Below are positions 9,094 through 18,880 of a stretch of 64,000 bases of DNA, one piece after another. Below the pieces are notes generated by a model, which was not told the DNA's origin, made no database searches, and saw only the letters and a program-made list of their open reading frames with translations. This DNA comes from DSVQ01 sp964484765. Its GTDB lineage: Bacteria > Planctomycetota > Planctomycetia > Planctomycetales > Planctomycetaceae. The DNA is taken from contig CAZAGI010000008.1 of NCBI GenBank assembly GCA_964484765.1, positions 1 to 64,000 of the forward strand, written 5' to 3'. How positions within the stretch are numbered: position 1 is the stretch's first letter; the number at the start of each line of letters is the position of its first letter. The translations under genes and the position numbers were made by a program.

Positions 9094-10353
9094 TCACCCG
9101 TTGAATCCAGGGCTGTTTGGCGGCGGAACGACCGGGATGGGAGCGGGAACGGAGGCAACCGGCGGGGCGGCGGCCGGCGCAGGCAGCGGCGGTCGCTGGG
9201 AATCTCGCGCAAATTCGCGAAGTTCCTGATTAAAAATCTGCAGCAGTGCCGAGAAGCACGAAGCGACAATCGGGCCGACGAAAATCCCCCATAACCCCAT
9301 CACTTGCAGAGCGCCCAACACACTGACAAAGGCCAGTAGCGGGTGCAGTTCCGCATCGCTCTGCAGCACGTAGGTTCGCACGACATTGTCCAGCACTCCC
9401 ACCACGCCTGCGCCCCAAATGGTCAGGCAAATCGCCGCGCCCCAATGTCCCTGCACGGCCAGCCATGCAGCACAGGGGACCCACACAATCCACGTGCCGG
9501 CAACGGGCACCAGCGCCGAAATGGTGGACACCACGAGAAACACCAGGAAGTGTCCAAACCCCAAAACCTGCAAGGCCAGCGCGGTTGCTATTCCCTGGGC
9601 AAACGCCGCGAGAAATGTCGCCAGCACGACAGCGCGGGTCACCTTGGTGAATCGCTGGCATAATTCCCGTTGATGCTCCAGCGGCACAGGAATCAGTTCT
9701 TCCGCGGCAGTAATGAATTGCGGGCCATCCTGCAAGAAAAAAAAGAACGCCAACAACAACATCCCGGTTGCCACGGTCAGCGAGGCAAACGCGCCGACGG
9801 TCGACGACGCCAATTGCAGGGTCGTCGCCGCCAGATTCTTGGCGAGACCTTCGGCGTTCGCCGCAATTTGCTGCCGCAGTAACTCGGGTAAACCGGCTCC
9901 ATTTGCTGCAGGAGTGGCTTCCGTCAACTCCGATGTCACTGGAGCGGCCTCTTGTCCCTCGACCGCGGCTGGCTTGTGCGGCACGACGGCATTCATCTTG
10001 ATCAGTGCCGGCTCGACGACTTCGTTCCAAAGTCGACTCTTCGCCAGTGTCTCTGCCGACAAGTAGGTGCGGGTGAACTCGACCAGTTGCGAAGCCGCGA
10101 CCATGGTCCCGATCAGAACGGGAATCAGCACGAGGGCCACAACACCCACGGTCGTCAATCCCGCCGCGAGCCAGCGACGTTGTTCACCACAGCGTTTGAG
10201 CAGCCGGACATACACGGGCTGGCACACAATCGCCAGGACTGCCGCCAGAAACAGCGGCAGCAGGAACGGCGCGACAAACTGGTAAAACGTCGTCCCCAAC
10301 GTCACCAGCAGGGCGAGCAGCACCAGCAGATTGATCGAACGATTCATGCACAT
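9094..10353 (-). CDS. AI-2E family transporter (PerM-like)
   Basis: 419 residues. Pattern of the AI-2E/PerM family: two N-terminal spans, a long loop, then a C-terminal block of five to six spans with FLQDGPQFITAAEELIP, LATFLAAFAQGIATALALQVLGFGHF and LGALQVMGLWGIFVGPIVASC. Family members export autoinducer-2 or act as Na+/H+ antiporters, so the substrate is open. The loop carries an Ala/Glu-rich insertion (EGQEAAPVTSELTEATPAA) and the C-terminus ends in a Pro/Ala-rich tail of about 30 residues. It follows the pseudopilin cluster on the same strand, but a hairpin at 10394-10423 probably separates the transcripts. Confidence 0.88.
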   Translation of the reverse strand: MCMNRSINLLVLLALLVTLGTTFYQFVAPFLLPLFLAAVLAIVCQPVYVRLLKRCGEQRRWLAAGLTTVGVVALVLIPVLIGTMVAASQLVEFTRTYLSAETLAKSRLWNEVVEPALIKMNAVVPHKPAAVEGQEAAPVTSELTEATPAANGAGLPELLRQQIAANAEGLAKNLAATTLQLASSTVGAFASLTVATGMLLLAFFFFLQDGPQFITAAEELIPVPLEHQRELCQRFTKVTRAVVLATFLAAFAQGIATALALQVLGFGHFLVFLVVSTISALVPVAGTWIVWVPCAAWLAVQGHWGAAICLTIWGAGVVGVLDNVVRTYVLQSDAELHPLLAFVSVLGALQVMGLWGIFVGPIVASCFSALLQIFNQELREFARDSQRPPLPAPAAAPPVASVPAPIPVVPPPNSPGFNG

Positions 10354-10393
10354 TGCCTCGGCGAAACATCACTCGCAGCATACCAATGCGAAA

Positions 10394-10423
10394 GAAGCCC
10401 AACCATGGAGATGGCTGGGCTTC
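10394..10423 (-). terminator. Hairpin terminator after the DUF1559 pseudopilin gene
   Basis: GAAGCCCAACCAT (10394-10406) and ATGGCTGGGCTTC (10411-10423) pair over 13 positions with one G-T type pair, loop of 4. It lies 36 bases past the stop of the pseudopilin gene. On the minus strand it is followed by TTTCG, a weak U-tract. Confidence 0.65.
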
Positions 10424-10458
10424 ACACATTGCTGGCAACGAATTCGACGACGTTCCCG

Positions 10459-11439
<981 letters not shown>

Positions 11440-11506
11440 GATTCATTTCCTTGCAATGACGGGTTTCGTCGTCGCCGCAATCGGCAAGACGGCGGCGAGA
11501 GAGGCA

Positions 11507-11917
11507 TTACGGGGTTGGGGGAGGATTAACGGGATAGACGCGGCGGACGCGCGCTCGGTATGTCGCCGTTGCGGGGTACGTTGCCACTGCCGTGACCGCA
11601 CGGCGATCGGTGTCATCAATCGTGATCTGCACCTCGGCGGCTTGCGTGCTCGTGCGTCCGGGGACGTCGACTTTCCAGGTCTCGCCGCGGTAATCCGCTT
11701 CGGTGCGGGCCCGCTGCAGGCCACGTTGGAGACCCGCTTCAGCGAGCCAGCCGGCCTGCACGCGCAGGCGCTCGTGCTGTTGCTGCCGGCGCTGCGCAAA
11801 AGCCATCTGCAATAAGGCAGCACCGATCAGTGATGCGACAGCAAGCGCCACCATGACAATCAACAAGGTCCCACCGCGACGGAGTGGCGTTTGCGGAGAA
11901 CGTGAGTAGCGCCTCAT
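11507..11917 (-). CDS. PilX/GspK-like minor pseudopilin
   Basis: 136 residues from the ATG at 11917, which overlaps the stop of the preceding gene by four bases (ATGA); the frame is open further upstream but the overlap marks this start. The N-terminus RRGGTLLIVMVALAVASLIG is a prepilin-like hydrophobic helix after a Gly, without the Glu at +5, as in GspK and PilX. The next segment (RVQAGWLAEAGLQRGLQRA) matches the conserved helix of those proteins (AEAG.QRAL). The large inserted domain of true GspK is missing, so PilX-like is the better term. Likely a tip or minor pilin of the same assembly. Confidence 0.7.
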   Translation of the reverse strand: MRRYSRSPQTPLRRGGTLLIVMVALAVASLIGAALLQMAFAQRRQQQHERLRVQAGWLAEAGLQRGLQRARTEADYRGETWKVDVPGRTSTQAAEVQITIDDTDRRAVTAVATYPATATYRARVRRVYPVNPPPTP

Positions 11918-12429
11918 GACACACCCTCCGGTTTCGACGGGAGGGCAAAGCGATTGATCACCGCCTGCACTTCCAGCGTGGGTGTTCCCGGCAGCCCCAC
12001 CGATTTTGCCAGCGGTGCGGAACTGCGCGGAATCACCATGCGGGCCCACATGTAATCGCCCGCGGCGTTCGTGGCGAAACGCACATCCGGCTCGTGGCAG
12101 CGAAATTCCTGGTGCTGTTCCTCACCACCGCGCGGTTGCCCAGTCCGTTGGACACCGTGCGCTGTCAAAGTGTATGCCACGGTCCCCTCGGGTAGCGTAA
12201 ACGTGAGTCCGGTACCGTCATCGTTTGCCTTGGCAACCAAAGCGGCATGGGCATCGGCACGAAACTGTTCGGACAATTCCGCGACGGTGCGCTGCCACAC
12301 CAAATCCGCTTCGACGGCCCGTTCCGCCCGCATCAGGCGATAGATGACCGTTCCTGCCGTACCGGTAATCGCGGCGAGCATCGAAATCACGACGAGCAAT
12401 TCGACCAGTGTTTTTCCCCGTCGTTTCAT
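11914..12429 (-). CDS. Minor pseudopilin (GspJ/H-like) with prepilin N-terminus
   Basis: 171 residues from ATG 12429, which overlaps the stop of the upstream gene by four bases. MKRRGKTLVELLVVISMLAAI is a prepilin leader: Gly at -1, Lys rather than the usual Phe at +1, Glu at +5. The rest is a beta-rich globular domain without an assigned subfamily. Its place between two other pseudopilin-like genes and downstream of three GspF genes suggests a minor subunit of a type II secretion/pseudopilus-like machine. GspJ-like is inferred from gene order, not from a diagnostic motif. Confidence 0.75.
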   Translation of the reverse strand: MKRRGKTLVELLVVISMLAAITGTAGTVIYRLMRAERAVEADLVWQRTVAELSEQFRADAHAALVAKANDDGTGLTFTLPEGTVAYTLTAHGVQRTGQPRGGEEQHQEFRCHEPDVRFATNAAGDYMWARMVIPRSSAPLAKSVGLPGTPTLEVQAVINRFALPSKPEGVS

Positions 12430-12941
12430 GGTTTTGGCTCCTGCGGGGAAAACACCCAGGCATGCAATGTCAACGGTGCGGTTTTTTGTCCGGAACGGTG
12501 TTTCCACAGGAGGGTCACCGTGATTCGTTTCGAAACGGGAGGTCCGGCGAGTTCGGAGACCGAGACGGTTTGCTCGAAATCAACAAACAATCGTTGTTGT
12601 TCCGCCGGCAACTCGGTTCCCGTTAGCGGCGATTTCAATTCCTCCCACGGACTCAGCGTCACGGCTTCGAGCACATTCGAGGCATGCTGCAGCGCCACTT
12701 GCTCCCGCACGGAATCGCGACGCTCATGAGCGATTGTCAGCAGCATGGGCACGAAGACCGAGAAGATCACGCCGAGCAACATGACGGACAGCATCAGTTC
12801 GAACAGCGTGAACGCCGTTCGGCGATGCCGTGATCGGCAACGGTGATGTTTTCCAGCAATGACTCTCACGGTTCCGATCCCAAAATCTCGCAACGACTGT
12901 CGAACAGCACCCTGACGGCACGATCCCCTAGGAAAGATCAT
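12426..12941 (-). CDS. Minor pseudopilin (GspI/G-like)
   Basis: 171 residues. The prepilin segment TAFTLFELMLSVMLLGVIFS lies about 41 residues in; the residue before Phe is Ala instead of the usual Gly, which is unusual for prepilin peptidase. Glu at +5 is kept. The start at 12941 overlaps the end of the GspF-type gene by 14 bases; a GTG at 12869 would give a shorter, more normal leader, but has no good ribosome binding site. The C-terminal part (FVDFEQTVSVSELAGPP..KRITVTLLW) is typical of GspI/PilV-type minor pilins. Overlaps the next gene by four bases. Confidence 0.72.
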   Translation of the reverse strand: MIFPRGSCRQGAVRQSLRDFGIGTVRVIAGKHHRCRSRHRRTAFTLFELMLSVMLLGVIFSVFVPMLLTIAHERRDSVREQVALQHASNVLEAVTLSPWEELKSPLTGTELPAEQQRLFVDFEQTVSVSELAGPPVSKRITVTLLWKHRSGQKTAPLTLHAWVFSPQEPKP

Positions 12942-14667
12942 TCACCAATTTCACCAACGGCAAGAAAAACGCGATCGCAATGAACGCCACTGTCAGCCCG
13001 AGCAGAAAAATCAACAACGGCCGCAGATACTGCACGTAACGATTCAACCGGTATTCCCAGCGGCGTTCTTCCGCATCAGCCAGCGTATCGAGCACCCAGG
13101 GCAAATTGCCGATGGCCTCGGCACGCTGGAGCGCTTCCGCCTCGGTCGCGGTAATCCAGCGGAGTTCCGCCAGCGCGTCCCAGGGACTGACGCCATTACG
13201 AACTTGCTCCGCGATCCGTCGAAGCTGTTCCCGCATGCGATAGTCCGCCCGTCCCAAGGTCATCGCCGAGAACGATTCCGCGACTGGCCGCTCACCCCGG
13301 ACTCCCCAGGCCAGCCCCCGCAAGATGTCGGGTACGCGCAGCCGAGGGACCCACGATCCGCAGAATCGCTCGAACAACGAACGCCAGCCATAGAACCGCG
13401 CATGCATATCGCACCACACCGCAAAAATCGATGCCGGTGCCAGCATCAGAATCAACGGAGCGCCGCAACTGGCAAAACCATCAGAGATGCGAATCAACGT
13501 GATGGTCATTTCCGGCAGTTCGGTCCCGAAGTCTTCAAAGATCTTTTTGAATTTCGGGATGATGTAGTACATCAGAAACCCGACGATGAAGAACATGGCG
13601 TCGATAATCACTGCGAAGTAACTGATGGAGAACGTTTCGGCGACAACCGGGCCCTGTGAAAAACGCAGTGTTTCCCGGGCCGCAGCCGACTTCAAAGCCG
13701 CGGAAACCTGATTAGCATCGAGCGCGGCTTGAATCTCCATCGAACCGTTGCGCGGCAGCACCCGACTGCGCTGCAAGGCCAGATCGAGCGGTTCGCCGTC
13801 GCCGAGCAAGGCCGCGAGCAGTTTGAGCCGTCGCTGCGCCGGTCCCGTGACGCGGTCCATGTGGTGCCAGAGTTCCGGACCGAGCGGCCGTTGCGAACGG
13901 CTGGCGATGGCGAGCGTCCACAGCGCCGTCAACTCGGCGGCGCGATTGCGGGCCGCCAGCGTCGACCAGATCACCAGCAGCCACAATCCGCCGGGAATAA
14001 TCCCCAGCCACGACCAGCAAAAGGCTCCGAGGATGATCAGCACGATCGCCACGAACCGGATCACCACTTGCAGGTTCTGCTCGGGCGAATCGTAGGCGAC
14101 CATGGGCACGGTCCGCGAGGTGGTGCTGAAGGCCACCACGCACCAACCGGCGACCAGCGATGCCACACCGAACAAGAGCGCGACCACCGATTCGAAAGAA
14201 GAACCCCAGTCGCTGAAAAACATCGTCCACATCGACCCAACAGCCATGGCAATCAGGGCGGGAATCAGTACCGCCGAATAGGCCCGCACGTACGATCGTC
14301 GTCGACGTGGTGCCTCGTCATCGGGATCGCGGACCACGGCCGGACGCAGCCAGTCGATGGTGAGCAGGACATCGATCACGATCGTCGCCAGACCGGAAAT
14401 CAGCAAGGCGATGGCCGCCAGATCTGGTGACTGTGCGCGGAGCTCGAAAAAGCTGAACAAGACCAGGGCGACGATGATCTGCCATCCCGAGCAAATCCAC
14501 GCGGCGACCACCGTGAAGAGGTTCCCCACAATCGCCGTACGGTGCGGCGCGAGAATAGGATCGGAACTGGGGACGATGCGGTTCGACACCACCCACAAAA
14601 CTCCCCCGGCGAGCAGCAGCAGGCTGCCCACAGCTAAGGAAATCAGCAGGTACGCCGAGGGACTCAT
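12928..14667 (-). CDS. Type II secretion GspF-like protein with extra N-terminal membrane region
   Basis: 579 residues, well above the usual 400 for GspF. Residues 1-230 hold about six hydrophobic spans with no GspF similarity. The GspF domain follows, with FSISYFAVIIDAMFFIVGFL, KKIFEDFGTELPEMTITLIR, EALQRAEAIGNLPWVLDTLAD and a C-terminal LTVAFIAIAFFLPLVKLVNDLS. Only one complete GspF repeat is clear. GspF/PilC is the inner-membrane platform that couples pilin assembly to an ATPase. It is the third GspF-type gene in a row and directly overlaps the first pseudopilin gene. Confidence 0.82.
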   Translation of the reverse strand: MSPSAYLLISLAVGSLLLLAGGVLWVVSNRIVPSSDPILAPHRTAIVGNLFTVVAAWICSGWQIIVALVLFSFFELRAQSPDLAAIALLISGLATIVIDVLLTIDWLRPAVVRDPDDEAPRRRRSYVRAYSAVLIPALIAMAVGSMWTMFFSDWGSSFESVVALLFGVASLVAGWCVVAFSTTSRTVPMVAYDSPEQNLQVVIRFVAIVLIILGAFCWSWLGIIPGGLWLLVIWSTLAARNRAAELTALWTLAIASRSQRPLGPELWHHMDRVTGPAQRRLKLLAALLGDGEPLDLALQRSRVLPRNGSMEIQAALDANQVSAALKSAAARETLRFSQGPVVAETFSISYFAVIIDAMFFIVGFLMYYIIPKFKKIFEDFGTELPEMTITLIRISDGFASCGAPLILMLAPASIFAVWCDMHARFYGWRSLFERFCGSWVPRLRVPDILRGLAWGVRGERPVAESFSAMTLGRADYRMREQLRRIAEQVRNGVSPWDALAELRWITATEAEALQRAEAIGNLPWVLDTLADAEERRWEYRLNRYVQYLRPLLIFLLGLTVAFIAIAFFLPLVKLVNDLS

Positions 14668-14730
14668 GACAACTTCCGCTTCAAAACCAATCCAACAATC
14701 ACCGGCAGAATTTCATCGACCGCGTCTGCA

Positions 14731-15921
14731 CTAACTCAAATCGTTCAACAGTTTGATAAGAGGCATAAACAGCGCGATCACCAGCAGCCCCACGCCGACC
14801 GACAGCATCAGCAACAACACAGGTTCCAGCAACCAGGCGCTCAAATTTCCCTGGACCCGGCTGCGGGCCCCGAAGATCTCACTGGCGGCACGCAAGCCCT
14901 GCACGAATTCCTCGTGACGATCGGACCAGCGGAAGACATCGCCCAGGTCACTCGGCCATCCCGAACCTCTCAGTTCGGCGGCGGATGGTGATTCAATTCC
15001 CCGCCGAATCAGTGCCGCCGCATGGCGGGCTCCGCGCGCTAACCGCGTGTCGTCCACGGTATCAGCCAAGGCCTCCAGAGCCACCGGGAGCGGCAACTCG
15101 GCTTCGACCAGCAACGCGAGCAGTTCGCAGAACTCGCTCAGTCGCATGAATCGGGTCGCCGTGCCAAGCAAAGGCACTTCTGCGATTACGGCATCGAGCA
15201 CCGCTGGCCCACCGATCATGCGGGTGAGCAGCAGCACAATTCCTCCCGCGATCACCGCCAGCATCACGAAGCCGCAGACACCACCCCGGACGGAATTCGA
15301 AATGGCGATAATCACTTTCGTCAATTCGGGAAGTTCGGTACCGAAGTCCTCAAAAATGTGCTTGAACATCGGCACGATGGAGAGCAGGAAAAAACAGGCA
15401 ATCACCGACACTGCCAGGCCGGCGACGGCGGGGTAACCGAGCGACGTGATCAGCCGATGCCGGCCTTCGGTGGCCCGGCGGGTTGATTCCAGATAATGAG
15501 CGGCGAACCAATCCAGCCGGTCGTACTTCAGACCCAGCTGGATCATTTGCCCCAGACGTCGCGGCAGCGTGACACGAACCGTGGACAACGCCGTCTCCGC
15601 ATCGGCCCCGCCCTGCAAGGCCGTGGCCAGATCGTTGATTGCCCGGCGTTGGCCCGTGACTGAAAGCTCTTCACTCAGCGCTCGCAAGCTCATCACCGCC
15701 ATCAGCGGCTGTTGTGCCGGGGTCGTGGTCGCCGTCGGGAGAAAATCCGCATCGGAAAGCGTGTGCGATTCGTCGGCCGAGCCATCGATCAATTCCAGTT
15801 GCGAAACGAGCCATCCTCGCTCGGTGAGGATGCGGCGCGCCGCGTCGGCCGTCGCGGCCTCCACCACGCCGGATTGCCGCCCTCCGTCTCGATCGACAGC
15901 GATGTAGCGATAGCGTCGCAT
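14731..15921 (-). CDS. Type II secretion GspF/PilC-like platform protein
   Basis: 396 residues from ATG 15921. The N-terminus MRRYRYIAVDRDGGRQSGVV and the following AATADAARRILTERGWLV are the classical GspF/PilC N-domain. Two GspF repeats follow (GAETALSTVR..LPRRLGQMIQLG and LPLPVALEALADTVDDTRLA), with three membrane segments including KHIFEDFGTELPELTKVIIA and a C-terminal LIALFMPLIKLLNDLS. It shares this C-terminal xNDLS ending with the next paralogue. Of the three it is closest to a standard GspF. It lies 61 bases after the first GspF gene and 63 bases before the third. Confidence 0.88.
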   Translation of the reverse strand: MRRYRYIAVDRDGGRQSGVVEAATADAARRILTERGWLVSQLELIDGSADESHTLSDADFLPTATTTPAQQPLMAVMSLRALSEELSVTGQRRAINDLATALQGGADAETALSTVRVTLPRRLGQMIQLGLKYDRLDWFAAHYLESTRRATEGRHRLITSLGYPAVAGLAVSVIACFFLLSIVPMFKHIFEDFGTELPELTKVIIAISNSVRGGVCGFVMLAVIAGGIVLLLTRMIGGPAVLDAVIAEVPLLGTATRFMRLSEFCELLALLVEAELPLPVALEALADTVDDTRLARGARHAAALIRRGIESPSAAELRGSGWPSDLGDVFRWSDRHEEFVQGLRAASEIFGARSRVQGNLSAWLLEPVLLLMLSVGVGLLVIALFMPLIKLLNDLS

Positions 15922-15982
15922 GGAACTCGGCCAACTTCGGGAACGATCCGCCACTCACACGGCAATCCGCGCCGTGCTTCCG

Positions 15983-17050
15983 TCAGCTCAAATTGGACAT
16001 CAAATCACCGAACATCGTCCGCAAGGGAACGATGACCGTCAGGGCGTAAATCAGCACGACGCCCCCGCCGACGATGACCGTCAGGGCGATGGGGGCGTAG
16101 CGCTGCACGAAATCGGCCCGCCGCAACGCCCGCCGGTAATACACCACGGCGGCCTGATCCAACCCGGCCACCAACTGCGGCGACCCACCCAGCGTGACGA
16201 GCGTCTCGCGCAACAGCCACGGCAAGCGCGCATTCGCGGCGGCTTCCGCCAGACTGCGACCGCTTTGTACGGCGGCCGCCATCTCTGAAAGCCCATCCGC
16301 AAAACGCCCGCTGGTGGCCGCACGCCCCACGAGCGCTAACGATTCGGCCAACGGGACCTTATGCCGGAGCAATAAGCTCAGCAACTGGCAAACCTGGCTG
16401 GTGGTCAGCACATCATAGATACCGGTCACTCCCGGCAGCCAAAACCCACGACGGATCAGTTCCCCCGTGGTCTGCCCCGAGGCATGCGAGCCGGCAGCCC
16501 ACTTGCTGATGCCCCCCATCAGGATTCGCAGCACCACCCACGCCACCAGCGGGGCAATCACAAACAGCAGATTCGGCAGCCCCCAGACCCAATGCAGAAG
16601 GCCCAGAAACCCGGTCATGGCATAACCGAAGTCATTCATGATTTCAAACAAATGCACAAACGCAATCCGCAGGAACGTGGCGAACAGGACATACGCCACG
16701 ACCGCAACAATCGTCGGATAGAGCATGGCGATGCGGAGTTGCTGGCGCACGTCTTCCGCCGTGCGACCAAACGCCGCCAGGGAATCGAGCGCTGCCGGCA
16801 ATTCATCGGCCCGCAACGCCGCTTCCACCGTGGCCAGGTACGCCTCTGAAAAATGACCTTCTTCCTGCCGCAAAGCATCGATCAGCGTGCGGCCCTGGCT
16901 GAGCCGATCCTGCACGCGTTGCGACAGCGCCGCCAGTCCGCTGCCTTCCGACCGTTCCATCGCGGCCAGTCCCGATTCCAGCGGCACGCCGGCGCGAATC
17001 AGCGCCGCCAATTCCGCATTGAAACCCTGGAAATCAGCAAAGGAAGTCAT
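15983..17050 (-). CDS. Type II secretion GspF-like protein, first of three
   Basis: 355 residues. It lacks the N-domain of the neighbour and begins at once with the GspF repeat (FNAELAALIRAGVPLESGLAAM); a second repeat is CQLLSLLLRHKVPLAESLALVG. Three membrane segments are visible, with IMNDFGYAMTGFLGLLHW where the paralogues have IFEDFGTELPE. It ends in IVPLRTMFGDLMSNLS. It is the promoter-proximal gene of the cluster; a divergent aldo/keto reductase gene starts about 300 bases away. No secretion ATPase (GspE) or secretin (GspD) gene is present nearby. Confidence 0.85.
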   Translation of the reverse strand: MTSFADFQGFNAELAALIRAGVPLESGLAAMERSEGSGLAALSQRVQDRLSQGRTLIDALRQEEGHFSEAYLATVEAALRADELPAALDSLAAFGRTAEDVRQQLRIAMLYPTIVAVVAYVLFATFLRIAFVHLFEIMNDFGYAMTGFLGLLHWVWGLPNLLFVIAPLVAWVVLRILMGGISKWAAGSHASGQTTGELIRRGFWLPGVTGIYDVLTTSQVCQLLSLLLRHKVPLAESLALVGRAATSGRFADGLSEMAAAVQSGRSLAEAAANARLPWLLRETLVTLGGSPQLVAGLDQAAVVYYRRALRRADFVQRYAPIALTVIVGGGVVLIYALTVIVPLRTMFGDLMSNLS

Positions 17051-17344
17051 AGTGCGCGGATGCCGCCGTCCCGAGCGAGAACAGAATCAAATTCGGATGG
17101 GTCGCCACGATAGCGAACACAGAGCAGAAACCCACGTCCGCAGGCGGTTTGTCTATCCGATTGCCGTAAAATCGAAATTTCTCCCGAGACGCAGAGGATG
17201 CCGTCCCCGGGAGTTTCCGTTGATTCCGCGAACGATGGCAACCATCACCGTTTCTCGTTTCAATGGGACACCAGTGAACCATCACCACAACGGCAAGCCG
17301 GGGACTCATGTCTGCCCGCTCGCTCGATTGCGCACTCGCCAGGA

Positions 17345-18286
17345 ATGCACGCCATGCAGACACGGCCGCTGGGAAAGACTGGACTCGAATTGCCCGTGCT
17401 CAGCTTCGGCGCCAGTTCGCTCGGACAGGAATTCCGCAGCGTCAATCTCGATGAAGCCCTCAAAGCCGTCCGCGTCGCCCTCGATTGCGGCCTCAACTTC
17501 ATCGATACGTCCCCGTTCTACGGTCGCGGCATGAGCGAAGTCCTGCTCGGCATCGCCCTGCGTGATGTGCCGAGGTCCAGTTACACACTCTGCACCAAGC
17601 TCGGCCGGTACGATCTGGCACACTTCGATTTCTCCGCCAAGCGCGTTGCGGAAAGTGTCGATGTCAGCCTGCATCGATTGGGGACCGATCATCTCGACAT
17701 CATCCTCTGCCACGACATCGAGTTCGTGCCGATGCAGCAGATTGTCGATGAAACCATTCCGGCGCTACGCAAAATCCAACAGGCCGGCAAAGTGCGGTTC
17801 ATCGGTTTCAGTGGTTATCCGCAGAAGATTTTCCGGTTCATCTGCGATCAGACCGACGTCGATTGCGTGCTGAGCTACAACCAGTACACGCTGCAGAACA
17901 CGCGGTTTGTGGATGAATCGGTGCCTTATCTGAAAGCCAAGGGCGTGGGGATCATGAACGCCGGGCCGTTCAGCGCCCGGTTGCTGACGAACGCGCCGTT
18001 GCCGAAATGGCTCAAGGAACCTGAGAGCGTGAAAGATGCCGCGCGGAAAGCCGCGGCTCACTGTGCGGCCAAGGGTATCGACATCGCCCAACTCGCGGTG
18101 CAGTACAGCATCGCCAACCCGGACATCACGACCACCGTCGCCGGGAGCGCGAACCCGGAGAATATCCGCAACTGGGCCAAATGGGCCGACACGCCGCTCG
18201 ATCAGACGCTGCTCAATGAAGTCCTCGAAATCTTCCGCCCGGTGAAGAATCTCGGACACGTCGAGGGATTACCGGAGAACAATTGA
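17345..18286 (+). CDS. Aldo/keto reductase (L-galactose dehydrogenase-like)
   Basis: 313 residues from ATG 17345 (an ATG at 17354 is equally possible); the frame is open upstream but that part has no family similarity. Starts with QTRPLGKTGLELPVLSFGASSLG. The AKR catalytic tetrad is visible: Asp in FIDTSPFYG, Tyr in the same motif, Lys in TLCTKLGRY, His in IILCHDIEF. The order and the segment HDIEFVPMQQIVDETIPAL match the L-galactose/D-threo-aldose dehydrogenase branch. Expected to oxidise or reduce a free sugar with NAD(P). Stand-alone gene divergent from the GspF cluster. Confidence 0.88.
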   Translation: MHAMQTRPLGKTGLELPVLSFGASSLGQEFRSVNLDEALKAVRVALDCGLNFIDTSPFYGRGMSEVLLGIALRDVPRSSYTLCTKLGRYDLAHFDFSAKRVAESVDVSLHRLGTDHLDIILCHDIEFVPMQQIVDETIPALRKIQQAGKVRFIGFSGYPQKIFRFICDQTDVDCVLSYNQYTLQNTRFVDESVPYLKAKGVGIMNAGPFSARLLTNAPLPKWLKEPESVKDAARKAAAHCAAKGIDIAQLAVQYSIANPDITTTVAGSANPENIRNWAKWADTPLDQTLLNEVLEIFRPVKNLGHVEGLPENN

Positions 18287-18379
18287 TTGCACCAGACAAC
18301 GAACGGGACGTCCCCGTGGAGCGGCGTTACGGTTTATTTCCACGCGGATTCCGAATCGCCCGCGAGTTGAAGAGGCCGT

Positions 18380-18796
18380 ATGCAGACTTGGGAACTCGTC
18401 CTGTTCATTGTCGGATTGCTCGCCACGCTGTGGGCTGCGGTCGGCTATTTCGCCTCGATTCTCGGTCCGTGGCGGCGACTGGTGGCACGCTATCCAGTGA
18501 GTCAATGGACGCCGATGGTTTTCAAGGCGCGCTTCGTCTCCCTGGAGCGTGGCCTGATGTCTTATGGAAACTGCCTGACCATCGATTTCAGCGACGACAG
18601 TTTTACGGTTCGGATGGCGTGGGCTTTCCTGCCATTTCATCCACCGTTCTCGGTTCCCAAGTCCGCGATTCGTAACATCAACCGCGGCCGATTTCTGTTC
18701 ATCAACTGGATCACATTCTGGGTCGACGATTGCCGGTTTCTTCTCTGGGGACCCAACGCGCGGGCACGCTTTTTCGACGGGATGGGATCATCATAG
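18380..18796 (+). CDS. Hypothetical membrane-anchored protein
   Basis: 138 residues with GAAGAGG just upstream of the ATG. One N-terminal membrane segment (ELVLFIVGLLATLWAAVGYFA) is followed by about 100 residues of beta-rich sequence, with aromatic patches (AWAFLPFHPPFSVP, FLFINWITFWVDDCRFLLWG). It resembles small proteins that report on surface-exposed PH-like folds, but no family was recognised. It follows the aldo/keto reductase gene on the same strand with 93 bases between them. Confidence 0.55.
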   Translation: MQTWELVLFIVGLLATLWAAVGYFASILGPWRRLVARYPVSQWTPMVFKARFVSLERGLMSYGNCLTIDFSDDSFTVRMAWAFLPFHPPFSVPKSAIRNINRGRFLFINWITFWVDDCRFLLWGPNARARFFDGMGSS

Positions 18797-18851
18797 AAGT
18801 TCTGTGATCCCGCAAAACGCAAGCGGGGATTGGTCGTCTTTTCTGGCTCGT

Positions 18852-18876
18852 GACTCTCGACTCTAGACTCTCGACT
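18852..18876. repeat. Tandem 11-bp direct repeat before the amidohydrolase start
   Basis: GACTCTCGACT occurs at 18852-18862 and 18866-18876, separated by CTA, directly before the ATG at 18881. A related run (CTCTCAACTCTCAACTCTCA) lies inside valS near 35740. Both look like spread copies of a simple repeat. Confidence 0.6.
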
Positions 18877-18880
18877 TCCC

